Assembly: GCA_903923925.1 (NCBI GenBank)
Contig: CAIXZF010000113.1
Location: forward strand, 1 to 64,000
Direction: 5' to 3'
Length of the DNA: 64,000 nt
From: an uncultured Bacteroidales bacterium
Lineage (GTDB): Bacteria > Bacteroidota > Bacteroidia > Bacteroidales > CAIXZF01
Shown: piece by piece, positions 46,944 through 55,289 of the stretch
How the letters are laid out: the number at the start of each line of letters is the position of its first letter
How positions within the stretch are numbered: the first letter of the stretch is position 1
The notes under the pieces: model-generated
Database searches by the model: none
Told to the model about the DNA's origin: nothing
What the model saw: the letters and a program-made list of their open reading frames with translations, nothing else
Position numbers and translations under genes: made by a program

Positions 46944-47683
46944 ACTGATTGATTGTTTCTGGCAAGTTTTAAAAATACTTCATTCATAGTAGCAGCAGCG
47001 AATTGTTTCTTCAGGCCTTCGGGTGTATCGAGAGCCCTTATTTTACCATCAACCATAATTGATACTCTGTTGCAGTATTCTGCTTCGTCCATATAGTGGG
47101 TGGTAACAAATACAGTTATTCCATCAGCAGCGGCCTGGTAGATCATTTCCCAGAACTGCCTTCGGGTTATCGGATCAACACCCCCTGTGGGTTCATCCAA
47201 AAAAACGATTCCCGGTTTATGAAAAATGGCAACTGAAAAAGCAAGCTTTTGCCTCCACCCCAGGGGAAGATCTTTTATAAGCTTATTCCGGATATCTGAA
47301 AGATTAAGCGTTTCGAGCAGAAAATCAGCACGTTCGCGGATGAGTTTTCTGGAAAGCCCGTAAATACCGCCGTAAAACCTTATGTTTTCATAAACACTAA
47401 GATCTTCATACAGGGAAAACCGCTGGCTCATGTAACCGATATTACGTTTAATGAGATTTGTTTCCTTATAAACATCAAATCCAGCCACCTTGATTTCTCC
47501 GGATGTTGGCAATGAAAGACCACAAAGAATCTTCATGGCTGTAGTCTTTCCAGCTCCGTTTGCTCCCAGGAATCCAAAGATTTCGCCACGATAAACATCA
47601 AAATTAAGATTATCATTGGCAACAAATCCGCCAAATTTCTTAACCATATTTCGCACATGAATGATGGATTCTGTTGTTACCAT
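46940..47683 (-). CDS. ABC exporter ATPase, second (intact switch residues, degenerate signature)
   Basis: A 247-aa nucleotide-binding protein. Walker A is GANGAGKT (40-47), the Q-loop GYMSQRFS is intact, Walker B is FLDEP (E164), and the switch histidine H196 is in TTHYMDEA. The ABC signature is LPLGW (139-143) instead of LSGGQ. It lies 1 bp after the first ATPase gene and probably forms a heterodimer with it. In E. coli the comparable YbhF protein has two ABC modules in one chain; here they are separate genes. Confidence 0.9.
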   Translation of the reverse strand: MVTTESIIHVRNMVKKFGGFVANDNLNFDVYRGEIFGFLGANGAGKTTAMKILCGLSLPTSGEIKVAGFDVYKETNLIKRNIGYMSQRFSLYEDLSVYENIRFYGGIYGLSRKLIRERADFLLETLNLSDIRNKLIKDLPLGWRQKLAFSVAIFHKPGIVFLDEPTGGVDPITRRQFWEMIYQAAADGITVFVTTHYMDEAEYCNRVSIMVDGKIRALDTPEGLKKQFAAATMNEVFLKLARNNQSV

Positions 47684-47684
47684 G

Positions 47685-48605
47685 TTAGCTTTTATTTATC
47701 ATTAAATCGATAAAACAATCCTCAATACCAGCTTCAATTTCGCGTACATCCAAAGAAGTTTGTCCTTTTTCTTTAAGAAATGTAGTTATCTGTCCGGCAT
47801 CAACATCAGAATTATTCATTACAACGTGAACCTGGTTTCCAAAAAGATTTGCAGCTTCAACACCTCTGAATGATTTCAAATCCAGAATCAGATCGTGGGT
47901 ACGATCCGATTTCACAGCAAAAACAGGTTTACCGAAGCTTTTTGTAATTTCATCCGGTTTGTCGATTCTCAGAATGCTCCCATCCTGAATAAGCGCCACT
48001 CTGTCGCAAAGAATAGCCTCATCCATATACGGTGTCGAAACCAATATCGTTATTCCTTCATGTTTAAGGCGGCCAAGCATTTCCCAGAATTCCTTTCTCG
48101 AAACAGCATCCACTCCTGTAGTTGGTTCATCCAGAACCAGAACCTCCGGCTTATGAATAAGGGCGCATGACAAGGCCAGTTTCTGTTTCATTCCACCGGA
48201 AAGATTACCCGCCAGCCTGTTTTTAAAAGGCTCTATCTGTACATAAATATCTTTAATGAGATGATAGTTCTCCTTTACTGTGGTTCCGAAAATAGTGGCA
48301 TAAAAGTTAAGATTCTGCTCAACAGTAAGATCCTGGTATAAGGAAAATTTACCGGGCATGTATCCGAGGATATTCCTTACTTTCCTGAAGTCGCTAACTA
48401 CATCCAGGCCTGAAATGGAGGCTTTTCCCTCATCTGGCAGAAGCAAGGTAACCAGCATCCTGAAAAGCGTTGATTTCCCGGCACCATCCGGACCAATAAA
48501 TCCGAACAGCTCACCTTTTCCAATGCCGAAACTTACACTTTTTACAGCATTAACCTTCTTAAAGGACTTGCTCAGGTTTTCGGCTATTACAGCGTTTTTT
48601 TCCAC
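47685..48605 (-). CDS. ABC exporter ATPase, first (canonical signature, lost Q- and H-loop residues)
   Basis: A 306-aa nucleotide-binding protein. Walker A is GPDGAGKS (38-45), the signature LSGGM (135-139) is canonical and Walker B is VLDEP (E160). The Q-loop glutamine is Gly (G85 in GYMPGK) and the switch histidine is Pro (P192 in STPYMDEA). These losses complement those of its neighbour (see findings). The start is a GTG at 48605 (M-E-K-N-A-V). A C-terminal extension of about 80 residues follows the ABC domain. It lies 7 bp after the hlyD gene. Confidence 0.9.
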   Translation of the reverse strand: MEKNAVIAENLSKSFKKVNAVKSVSFGIGKGELFGFIGPDGAGKSTLFRMLVTLLLPDEGKASISGLDVVSDFRKVRNILGYMPGKFSLYQDLTVEQNLNFYATIFGTTVKENYHLIKDIYVQIEPFKNRLAGNLSGGMKQKLALSCALIHKPEVLVLDEPTTGVDAVSRKEFWEMLGRLKHEGITILVSTPYMDEAILCDRVALIQDGSILRIDKPDEITKSFGKPVFAVKSDRTHDLILDLKSFRGVEAANLFGNQVHVVMNNSDVDAGQITTFLKEKGQTSLDVREIEAGIEDCFIDLMINKS

Positions 48606-48612
48606 GTACGTA

Positions 48613-49506
48613 TTATTTCCTGATCTTTATTTCTCCCGGCATGGCAATTTTCAATCTGCCATCCGTATTATCAACCTTTACCTTAACAGCATATACCAGG
48701 TTTACTCTTTCTTCGCGTGTTTGTATAATTTTAGGAGTAAATTCAGCACTGCCTGAAACCCATGAAACGATACCAGTAAGAGGCCTTGTTTCATTTTTAT
48801 CTTTATCAACAAGCACTTCAACCTGATCACCGATTTTAAAAGAACCGAGCTGAGTCCCATCCACGTATACTCTCAGGTATAGAACTGCCAGATCAGCCAT
48901 CTTGCAAATTGGTTTACCGCTAACTGCCAGTTCGTCCTTCTCCATGAACTGTTCCAGAACAGTACCTTGTAGAGGGCATAAAACCACACATTTCTTTATG
49001 CTCTCGTTAATTTGTGCTATTTGTTTTTCCAATGTGTTTATTTCAGCTGTAATCGACTGATTCGATGACAATGCAGTTGTAACCTGTTTATCGGCCACTT
49101 TAATTCCTGCCTCAATATCATCGAGCTGCTTTTGCGTAGCCGCTTTCTGATTAAGCAGTTTCGTAAACCTGTTTTTCTCTACAATGAGGTTTTCCTTTTG
49201 TTGTCTGTATACTTCTGCCTGAGCATTGCTGTTGTCCATTTTTGATCTGATGGCAGCTTTCTGAGCAATCAGAACAGCCTTTTTCAGAAACAAATCAGTA
49301 GTATCTATTATGCAAATAGTATCTCCTTGTTTAAGAAGCTGGCCTTCATCAAGGTTCATTCTACTAATCCTGCCTGGAATTTCTGCTGAAATCAGGTAAT
49401 CTTTTGCCTCAAAATTACCGTAAGCATCTGATTTTTCTTTGTTGAAACCGCAGGAGACCAGAACTACTGCTGAGACTATTGCCAATGCTGAAAAAATCTT
49501 ATTCAT
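48613..49506 (-). CDS. HlyD/YbhG-like membrane-fusion lipoprotein
   Basis: A 297-aa periplasmic adaptor. It has a lipobox (LVSC near residue 19), a biotinyl-lipoyl half (DEGQLLKQGDTICIID), a helical hairpin (about 75-160) and the second lipoyl half (GTVLEQFMEKDELAVSG) with a beta-barrel. It should bridge the two permeases and the TolC channel encoded just before it. A 109-bp gap separates it from tolC with no -7 element, so it is likely still in the operon. Confidence 0.9.
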   Translation of the reverse strand: MNKIFSALAIVSAVVLVSCGFNKEKSDAYGNFEAKDYLISAEIPGRISRMNLDEGQLLKQGDTICIIDTTDLFLKKAVLIAQKAAIRSKMDNSNAQAEVYRQQKENLIVEKNRFTKLLNQKAATQKQLDDIEAGIKVADKQVTTALSSNQSITAEINTLEKQIAQINESIKKCVVLCPLQGTVLEQFMEKDELAVSGKPICKMADLAVLYLRVYVDGTQLGSFKIGDQVEVLVDKDKNETRPLTGIVSWVSGSAEFTPKIIQTREERVNLVYAVKVKVDNTDGRLKIAMPGEIKIRK

Positions 49507-49615
49507 AGTATAATTGTTGTATTGTTGTTTTTGTGTTCTGTTTCAGGATATTGAGATAAAAACATTTCGATACATTTTATTGATTCCACATTAATCTGTA
49601 ACATAATTTTGTTTT

Positions 49616-50884
49616 TTAATATAAGCCGGATTGAATAAGGTAATCTGTTTTTGCTCTTGTAAATTGTATTCTGTGAAAAGCATAATTAAGCTTTGCCAGT
49701 AGTTCGTTGTTCTTTTCTGTGATATACTGGCTTGAAGTAAGCATTCCATTGTCAAGCTGAGCTGAAACAACTTTCGATATCTTCTCACGCTTTGCAATAA
49801 TTTCCGCATCTGAAATTAGTAAAGCCTGTAGCTTCTGAACCTCAGAAAGTTGTTTTTGCTGAGCCATTTTAAGGTTTAGATTGAACACCTGCTGTTGAAC
49901 ATCTACCATATCATACTGCATCTTCAGAATTCGTTTTTCCCTTTTCGTTTGATCCCAGTTCCAGAAATTCCAGTTCATTTTAGCCCCGAAAATATAATAG
50001 GATTCAAAATCGCTTTTAAGCATATTCAATGCCGGGCGGCCATAACCGAGCTGACCAAAAGCAAAAACTCTTGGCAAAAGTTTTCTTCCGCTGAGATCCT
50101 GGCTAAGACTTAGTTTTTCTTTTTGAAGATTGTAAACATCATTTTCAAAGCGCTTATTCAAAAAAACGTTTGTGGAAATCTCTACAACAGGAATTTTCAG
50201 CATTCGCGGATTAAGATAAACGGTGTCGAGATATTCTGAAAGAATTTCTGTATGATTCTTAACCTGAATTTCTGATTCAGCAAGTTGCTGTTTCAGTTTT
50301 AATATTTCAGCATCTATAATATCAGCATTCATTTCCAGTTGCACACCTCCATCAACTCCGGCTTTTATGGATTCAAGCCTTGTGTTCATATCATCAATGT
50401 AGGTTTTAATGATGCGTTCTGACATCTGTAACTGCAGCACTCCAAAAAATAACTGGCTGATTCTGTCTTTCAGTTTATACAATTCCGCTTCCAGATTTTT
50501 CTGATTGTACTCCTGATCCTTGCTTTCAATCTTCTTCAGCATTTTTGTCTGACCTCCGTCGTAAATATTCTGGCTCAGATCAAGACTCAGTTTATATTGA
50601 TCCTTGTCGGGTTCGGGAATCGTAATAAACGGCAGCTTAACCGGAATAGAGGTAACATCCGATTGATAGGAGGCCTGCCCGTTCAGGCTGAGCTGTGGCA
50701 AAAATGCGACAGAAAGGTTCTTAATTCTATCCTCACTGCTTTTGCTGAAAAGTCCTTTCTGAACAGAGAGCGGATATTTCTCTATCGCCCGTTTATTGCA
50801 CCATTCAAGGCTAATTGAATCAAGGGCTTGAGCATAAACAAATACTGGTACAAGGAATGAAAGGATAAGGAATAACTTTTTCAT
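49616..50884 (-). CDS. TolC-family outer-membrane efflux channel
   Basis: A 422-aa protein with a signal peptide (to about residue 19, VYAQ) and the long alpha-helical barrel typical of outer-membrane efflux proteins, with a conserved helical repeat and the NIYDGGQT region. It provides the outer-membrane exit duct for the HlyD-ABC exporter. It lies 18 bp after tetR. Confidence 0.88.
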   Translation of the reverse strand: MKKLFLILSFLVPVFVYAQALDSISLEWCNKRAIEKYPLSVQKGLFSKSSEDRIKNLSVAFLPQLSLNGQASYQSDVTSIPVKLPFITIPEPDKDQYKLSLDLSQNIYDGGQTKMLKKIESKDQEYNQKNLEAELYKLKDRISQLFFGVLQLQMSERIIKTYIDDMNTRLESIKAGVDGGVQLEMNADIIDAEILKLKQQLAESEIQVKNHTEILSEYLDTVYLNPRMLKIPVVEISTNVFLNKRFENDVYNLQKEKLSLSQDLSGRKLLPRVFAFGQLGYGRPALNMLKSDFESYYIFGAKMNWNFWNWDQTKREKRILKMQYDMVDVQQQVFNLNLKMAQQKQLSEVQKLQALLISDAEIIAKREKISKVVSAQLDNGMLTSSQYITEKNNELLAKLNYAFHRIQFTRAKTDYLIQSGLY

Positions 50885-50902
50885 ATTGATTACTGCTAAA
50901 AT

Positions 50903-51514
50903 TTAAAGCTGTTTTTTTAAATTTCTTATTATCAAATTCTTAATCTCAACTTTTCGGTTTGATGTAAACTCATCGATCTGCTGCTGTACATTGCCAAAAA
51001 TGAGTTTATCGAGTAGCGGTTTGGCCACAAAAGGGAAAGCACATAAGGCCATTATATTTATTATCAAATGCTGTGGGTTCACAGGCCAAATACTACCATT
51101 CTCAATTTCCTGGTCAATTTGAGTATTAAACAAGTCAAACCTTAATCCAGTGCCACGTATTAGTGCTAAAATTTTTTCAGGATTACGGTTTATTTCATGT
51201 GTAACAAATGCCGGCAGATATGGATTTGCAGAAAGAATATCGAGGTACTGATCAATAAACATTTCAATTTTCTCGAGCAAAAAGCGTTCTGAAGTTAACA
51301 ATTCAAGCATATTTGACTGAACCTGCGAAAAAGCTTCAACAAAAATTGATTCAAACAGATTCTCCTTACTCCTGAAATAGTAATGCAGCAAGGATTTGTT
51401 AATTCCGGCTTCATCGGCAATTTCCTGCATCCTTGCACCATCAAATCCTTTCAGTACAAAAATTTTTCGTGCAGCTATCAGAATACTTTTTCCCGTACTA
51501 TTTTCCGTTGACAT
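50903..51514 (-). CDS. TetR/AcrR-family repressor of the efflux operon
   Basis: A 203-aa protein with an N-terminal helix-turn-helix (ILIAARKIFVLKGFDGARMQEIADEAGINKSLLHYYFRSKENLF) and a variable ligand-binding C-terminal domain. It is the first gene of the exporter operon. A 13-bp palindrome between its -7 element and ATG is the probable operator, implying autoregulation and control of the whole operon; the inducer is unknown. The order TetR-HlyD-ABC-ABC-2-ABC-2 matches E. coli cecR-ybhGFSR, with an added tolC. Confidence 0.92.
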   Translation of the reverse strand: MSTENSTGKSILIAARKIFVLKGFDGARMQEIADEAGINKSLLHYYFRSKENLFESIFVEAFSQVQSNMLELLTSERFLLEKIEMFIDQYLDILSANPYLPAFVTHEINRNPEKILALIRGTGLRFDLFNTQIDQEIENGSIWPVNPQHLIINIMALCAFPFVAKPLLDKLIFGNVQQQIDEFTSNRKVEIKNLIIRNLKKQL

Positions 51515-51536
51515 GTTTAGAAATAGGTTTAACTGT

Positions 51537-51549
51537 TTGGTTTAACCAA
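51537..51549. promoter_or_regulatory. probable TetR operator
   Basis: TTGGTTTAACCAA is a perfect 13-bp palindrome with a central T. It lies 23 nt before the tetR ATG, just downstream of the -7 element (51555-51562), where it would cover the transcription start. A second GGTTTAAC word at 51526-51533 repeats the half-site 13 bp away. Confidence 0.6.
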
Positions 51550-51554
51550 GTGGT

Positions 51555-51562
51555 CAAAATTA
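51555..51562 (-). promoter_or_regulatory. -7 promoter element of the tetR-efflux operon
   Basis: TAATTTTG on the minus strand, with a TTG at 51584-51586 as a possible -33 element (21-bp spacer). The operator palindrome follows immediately downstream. Confidence 0.5.
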
Positions 51563-51569
51563 CAACATA

Positions 51570-51595
51570 AAAAAACACTTTGTCAAGTGTTTTTT
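51570..51595 (-). terminator. rho-independent terminator after the LysM transglycosylase gene
   Basis: AAAAAACACTT (51570-51580) pairs with AAGTGTTTTTT (51585-51595) across a 4-nt loop, giving a U-run on the minus strand. It lies 38 bp after that gene's stop and separates it from tetR. It is symmetric enough to work in both directions. Confidence 0.7.
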
Positions 51596-51632
51596 TAAAT
51601 ATTAAGTATTTTATATGCTAAGTAGCAGTATT

Positions 51633-53246
51633 TCAGCCTTCTGTACCTACTTTAATTTTTTGTCCGGGTTTCAGACTATTTGCATTTTTAATATTGTTCA
51701 GATTTTTTATCTGTTCAACGGTAGCATTATACTTATTTGCTATATCCCAAAGTGTATCGCCCTGGCGAATAACATGGTATACAAATTTGCTTTTCCGGTC
51801 GGTATCTAAACATGGTGCTGCAATACTAACGGCTTCTGTTACAACCTTTACTGCTGTAGAATCCACATCCGTGGTTTTGGCAACATCAACTTCTTTCGAC
51901 GGATCCAGTTTAGCAGTTGCTGTATCTGGAACCTCTGTATTTTCGGGTTTTGGTGATTTTTTCTTCACATACACCAGCAATTCCTGTCTGTAATGAACTG
52001 TTCCCTTTTTAAGGTTATTCCATTTTTTTATCTCTGAAATTGAGCAATTATATCTACTTGCAATACTGGCAAGCGTTTCGCCTTTTTTAACAATGTGCAA
52101 TGTAGAATTGTCGCGCATATCGCGAACCATTGCCATCATCTTTTCCTTTTCGAGACTGCGCTGCGTTTTATATGCGTAAACAGCCTGCTCGTTATTAATG
52201 AAATCAATAATAAATTGCTTTGGGAGACGCAGTACGTATGGTTTATCAAATGATGCAGGAATTAAATCCTTTGAAAAAGCAGGATTCAGATACCTTATGT
52301 TCTCCATTGGGATGTTGAAAACCTCTGAAATTTGTTCAAAGGAGAGAAAATTCTTTATCGTTACAGTATCGATTTCAGCAGCCACAATACCAGGATAAAC
52401 CGGATAAAGATTATGTTCAATGGAATAACTCATTACATAATTTACGGCGAAAAAAGCGGGCACATAATCCCTGGTTTCTTTTGGCAGATACCGCATTATG
52501 CTCCAGAAATCCATAATGCCACCTGCTCTGCGAATAGCTTTATTTACATTTCCTGCACCAGAGTTGTAGGCTGCGAGAACCAATGCCCAATCGCCATAAA
52601 TGCCGTATAAATCTTTCAGATGCTGACAAGCAGCAGCAGTAGCCTTGTAAGGGTCGGAACGATCGTCCATGTATGAATTAACCTGCAGATCGTACATTTT
52701 GCCGGTACCATACATAAATTGCCACAAGCCTTTTGCGCCGGCACTTGAACGGGCCACAGGATTAAGAGCAGATTCTATAACTGCAAGATATTTCAGTTCC
52801 AGTGGAATATTGTACTTATCAAGTTGTTCCTCGAAAAGAGGAAAATAAATTTTCGCCAGCCCAAGAACCCTTTCAGTAAGTCCTCTTTTACGGACAGCGT
52901 AAAGATCGATATATTGCCGTACAGCCTGATTGTAGATAAATTCAAAAGGGGAGAGTTTATTTAGCTTTTCCATACGCCCGGCGTAAACAGAATCGCTATA
53001 AACCGGAACATAATCTTCTGAGAAATTGTATTTATTAAGTGCTGAACGCTGTGCAGGAAAATCGGGATATCCCTGAAAAGTAAAATTTGCAAGGCTATCA
53101 AGCATAGAAACAATAGGATTGTCTTTAACCAGACCAATTGCGCCTGCCCGGGAAGTATCAGATACGGCTATCCATGAAGACGAATATGCCCCACTACCAA
53201 GGCACACTATCAAGCCTCCAAGTATTAACCATTTTTTTAATCCCAT
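51633..53246 (-). CDS. MltD-like lytic transglycosylase with two LysM domains
   Basis: A 537-aa exported protein: N-terminal signal or anchor (about 1-24), a lysozyme-like SLT domain (about 135-270; catalytic E158 in AVIESALNP, then GAKGLWQFM and YNSGAGNV), and two LysM peptidoglycan-binding domains (about 385-430 and 490-535), separated by a Thr/Pro/Glu-rich linker. It cuts and binds the cell wall during growth or division. It is a single gene with its own promoter (53301-53308) and terminator. Confidence 0.93.
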   Translation of the reverse strand: MGLKKWLILGGLIVCLGSGAYSSSWIAVSDTSRAGAIGLVKDNPIVSMLDSLANFTFQGYPDFPAQRSALNKYNFSEDYVPVYSDSVYAGRMEKLNKLSPFEFIYNQAVRQYIDLYAVRKRGLTERVLGLAKIYFPLFEEQLDKYNIPLELKYLAVIESALNPVARSSAGAKGLWQFMYGTGKMYDLQVNSYMDDRSDPYKATAAACQHLKDLYGIYGDWALVLAAYNSGAGNVNKAIRRAGGIMDFWSIMRYLPKETRDYVPAFFAVNYVMSYSIEHNLYPVYPGIVAAEIDTVTIKNFLSFEQISEVFNIPMENIRYLNPAFSKDLIPASFDKPYVLRLPKQFIIDFINNEQAVYAYKTQRSLEKEKMMAMVRDMRDNSTLHIVKKGETLASIASRYNCSISEIKKWNNLKKGTVHYRQELLVYVKKKSPKPENTEVPDTATAKLDPSKEVDVAKTTDVDSTAVKVVTEAVSIAAPCLDTDRKSKFVYHVIRQGDTLWDIANKYNATVEQIKNLNNIKNANSLKPGQKIKVGTEG

Positions 53247-53300
53247 CCTTTATATTTTAGTGCGAAAAATTGCGGTGTTTGTTTTGAAGTCCCAAGTTTA

Positions 53301-53308
53301 CAAAAATA
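53301..53308 (-). promoter_or_regulatory. -7 promoter element of the LysM transglycosylase
   Basis: TATTTTTG on the minus strand, 54 nt before the ATG at 53246. Confidence 0.4.
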
Positions 53309-53422
53309 TCTGAAAAGAACAAGAACTTTTTAACTTTTTTTATAGTTTTTAACAATCTGATGTTCATGCACAGACTGTCTATAATCAACTATATCAACCA
53401 ATTAATACAAAATAAAAATTAG

Positions 53423-53446
53423 TGTCGAACTCAGGATGCTCCGACA
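53423..53446 (-). terminator. probable terminator after tatA
   Basis: On the minus strand TGTCGGA pairs with TTCGACA (7 bp with one G-U pair, 10-nt loop), followed by a U-rich run. It lies 24 bp after the tatA stop. The stem is short, so confidence is moderate. Confidence 0.45.
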
Positions 53447-53470
53447 ATAAAAAAGAGGCTGACAGAAATA

Positions 53471-53695
53471 CTAGAATAGCGGCTTATCCTTGGAGCTATC
53501 TTTTTTCTGCTCCTGAGTTTTGTCTTGCTGTTTAGAGCTATCGTCGCTATTCATACCTTCCTTAAATTCTTTGATACCCTGCCCAACTCCCTTCATTAGT
53601 TCAGGAATTTTTTTACCCCCAAAAAGCAAAAGCGCAATTACGACTACAAGAATTAATTGCCAGGGTCCAACTACACCTAAGATTATGTTGTTCAT
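53471..53695 (-). CDS. tatA: twin-arginine translocase subunit TatA/TatE
   Basis: A 74-aa protein with one N-terminal helix (PWQLILVVVIALLLFGGKKIPELMKGVGQGIKEFKEG) and a charged amphipathic tail. The FGxxKIPEL pattern is the Tat signature. It forms the pore of the Sec-independent export pathway for folded proteins; tatC is not in the window. The open frame continues to 53719, but the -7 element at 53717-53724 overlaps that end, so the ATG at 53695 is preferred. Confidence 0.92.
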   Translation of the reverse strand: MNNIILGVVGPWQLILVVVIALLLFGGKKIPELMKGVGQGIKEFKEGMNSDDSSKQQDKTQEQKKDSSKDKPLF

Positions 53696-53716
53696 TGTGT
53701 TGTATTTTTCAAAAGT

Positions 53717-53724
53717 CAAATGTA
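53717..53724 (-). promoter_or_regulatory. -7 promoter element of tatA
   Basis: TACATTTG on the minus strand, ending 21 nt before the ATG. It decides the tatA start. Confidence 0.5.
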
Positions 53725-53751
53725 CGAATAATTTCAGTTACGAAGGTATCA

Positions 53752-55275
53752 TTATTCTTCATCAGGATATTCAGGTGTGATTTTAACACCATCATAGCGT
53801 TTCTCTATTCCATCTTTAAAGCTGATAATCAGGAAAATAGAACCATCTAATTCATATTTTACCCATTCGCCCTGTTTTTTTCCCATCGTATAGATTCCCT
53901 CATCCTTTTTATTGCCATTTTCCCAGTAATAAATATGCTTTCCATCGGGAATATCTTCAACATACTTTCCTTCAAACTGAAGCGTACTATCGCTGTACCA
54001 CGATTTCCACAAACCATCTTTCTGTCCGTCCTGGTAATTTCCTTCTTCGCGATAATCCCCCATTTGGTAGGACCATTTACCTTGTTCATTGCCATCCACA
54101 TATTCTCCCTGAGCAACAATTTTACCGGATTCATCATATTCTGTCATCAAACCATCCGATTTCCCATTTCTGAAACTTTCTTCTCGCCTAACAGAACCAT
54201 CGTCGTAAAACCACTTCCAGTCACCCTCCGTTTTTCCTGCTTTATTGTAACTTCCTGCAGTTTCAATTTTGCCATTCTGGAAATAATATTTCCAGGTGCC
54301 TACAGTTTTTCCATCAGTATATGAACCTTCTGATTTCAGGCTTCCGTTCTCAAAATATTCCTTCCATAGACCTTGTCTAAACCCTGCTTCATCAGTAATA
54401 CCATCGGCAATTTTAATTCCCTTTTTATATAAAAAACCCTTGATAATCTTTCCGCTTTCATCGTATTCCCTACGTATTCCTTCAGCTACATTATTTCTGA
54501 AACTGGCGGTAATCTTAAGCTTTCCACTTGGGTAATAATCTGATCTATTGTCGAGTTTAATAACTTCTTCGGCATCTTCCTGCAAAACATCGTCGATATA
54601 CTTACTCAATTTTATCAATTTTCCACCCTGATCGTATTCTTTAAAGTATCCATTCTTAAGGTCATTTTTGTAAATACCTTCAAGCTTTATTGTAAAATTC
54701 TCCCAGAAAATTATCCAACTACCCTGCTTTCTGCCTTCCTTATCGAGCCTGTTAATGTTTGCCTTCGAAATTATATATCCCTTTTTATATTCAATCAAGG
54801 TAACAATATTCCCGTTTTTATCATATTCCCTGGCAAATCCCTGTTCGAGACCAGCAACAAAATTTACCACAAGCTTTACTTTTCCATCCGGAAAATAATA
54901 GGTTGTTGCTCCGCTTTTAACGTCGTTCACAAAATTCTCAGTGGTTAATTCTCCTTCTCTGTAGGTTTTTTTCAGACCATTTTTTTTGCCTGTTTTGTAA
55001 TTAATTTCAAGAATAAGCTGTCCTTCGGTATTGTAAAATTTCCACACACTATCCAACTCAAAATTCTTACGGTTTCCCTCCGATTTCTTTGTTCCGTTTT
55101 CATTAAAAGTTTTCCAGTAGCCATCAGCTTTACCATCCCGTATTGTGCCTTCGCTTGAAATTTTACCGTTAGTATAGTAATACTTAGTAAGCTCATTCTT
55201 AGCAGTATCTGTTTGAGAATACGACAGAAAAGTAAAGAAAATTAAAACGACTGTAAGCTTTATTTGTAAAGACAT
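53752..55275 (-). CDS. exported MORN-repeat (YwqK-type) protein, second copy
   Basis: A 507-aa protein with a signal peptide (to about residue 21, LSYSQ). About 20 MORN-variant repeats follow, with the pattern G-x-W-K-x-[FY]-x-x-[ND]-G-x-x-x-x-E-G-x-Y. It is the same architecture as the 432-aa protein at 1744-3042, with a sequence divergent enough to be an old duplication. It follows nadA by 14 bp on the same strand and is probably co-transcribed with it. Function unknown; the family's antitoxin label is not supported by context. Confidence 0.85.
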   Translation of the reverse strand: MSLQIKLTVVLIFFTFLSYSQTDTAKNELTKYYYTNGKISSEGTIRDGKADGYWKTFNENGTKKSEGNRKNFELDSVWKFYNTEGQLILEINYKTGKKNGLKKTYREGELTTENFVNDVKSGATTYYFPDGKVKLVVNFVAGLEQGFAREYDKNGNIVTLIEYKKGYIISKANINRLDKEGRKQGSWIIFWENFTIKLEGIYKNDLKNGYFKEYDQGGKLIKLSKYIDDVLQEDAEEVIKLDNRSDYYPSGKLKITASFRNNVAEGIRREYDESGKIIKGFLYKKGIKIADGITDEAGFRQGLWKEYFENGSLKSEGSYTDGKTVGTWKYYFQNGKIETAGSYNKAGKTEGDWKWFYDDGSVRREESFRNGKSDGLMTEYDESGKIVAQGEYVDGNEQGKWSYQMGDYREEGNYQDGQKDGLWKSWYSDSTLQFEGKYVEDIPDGKHIYYWENGNKKDEGIYTMGKKQGEWVKYELDGSIFLIISFKDGIEKRYDGVKITPEYPDEE

Positions 55276-55289
55276 ATTGTTTATTTCCG

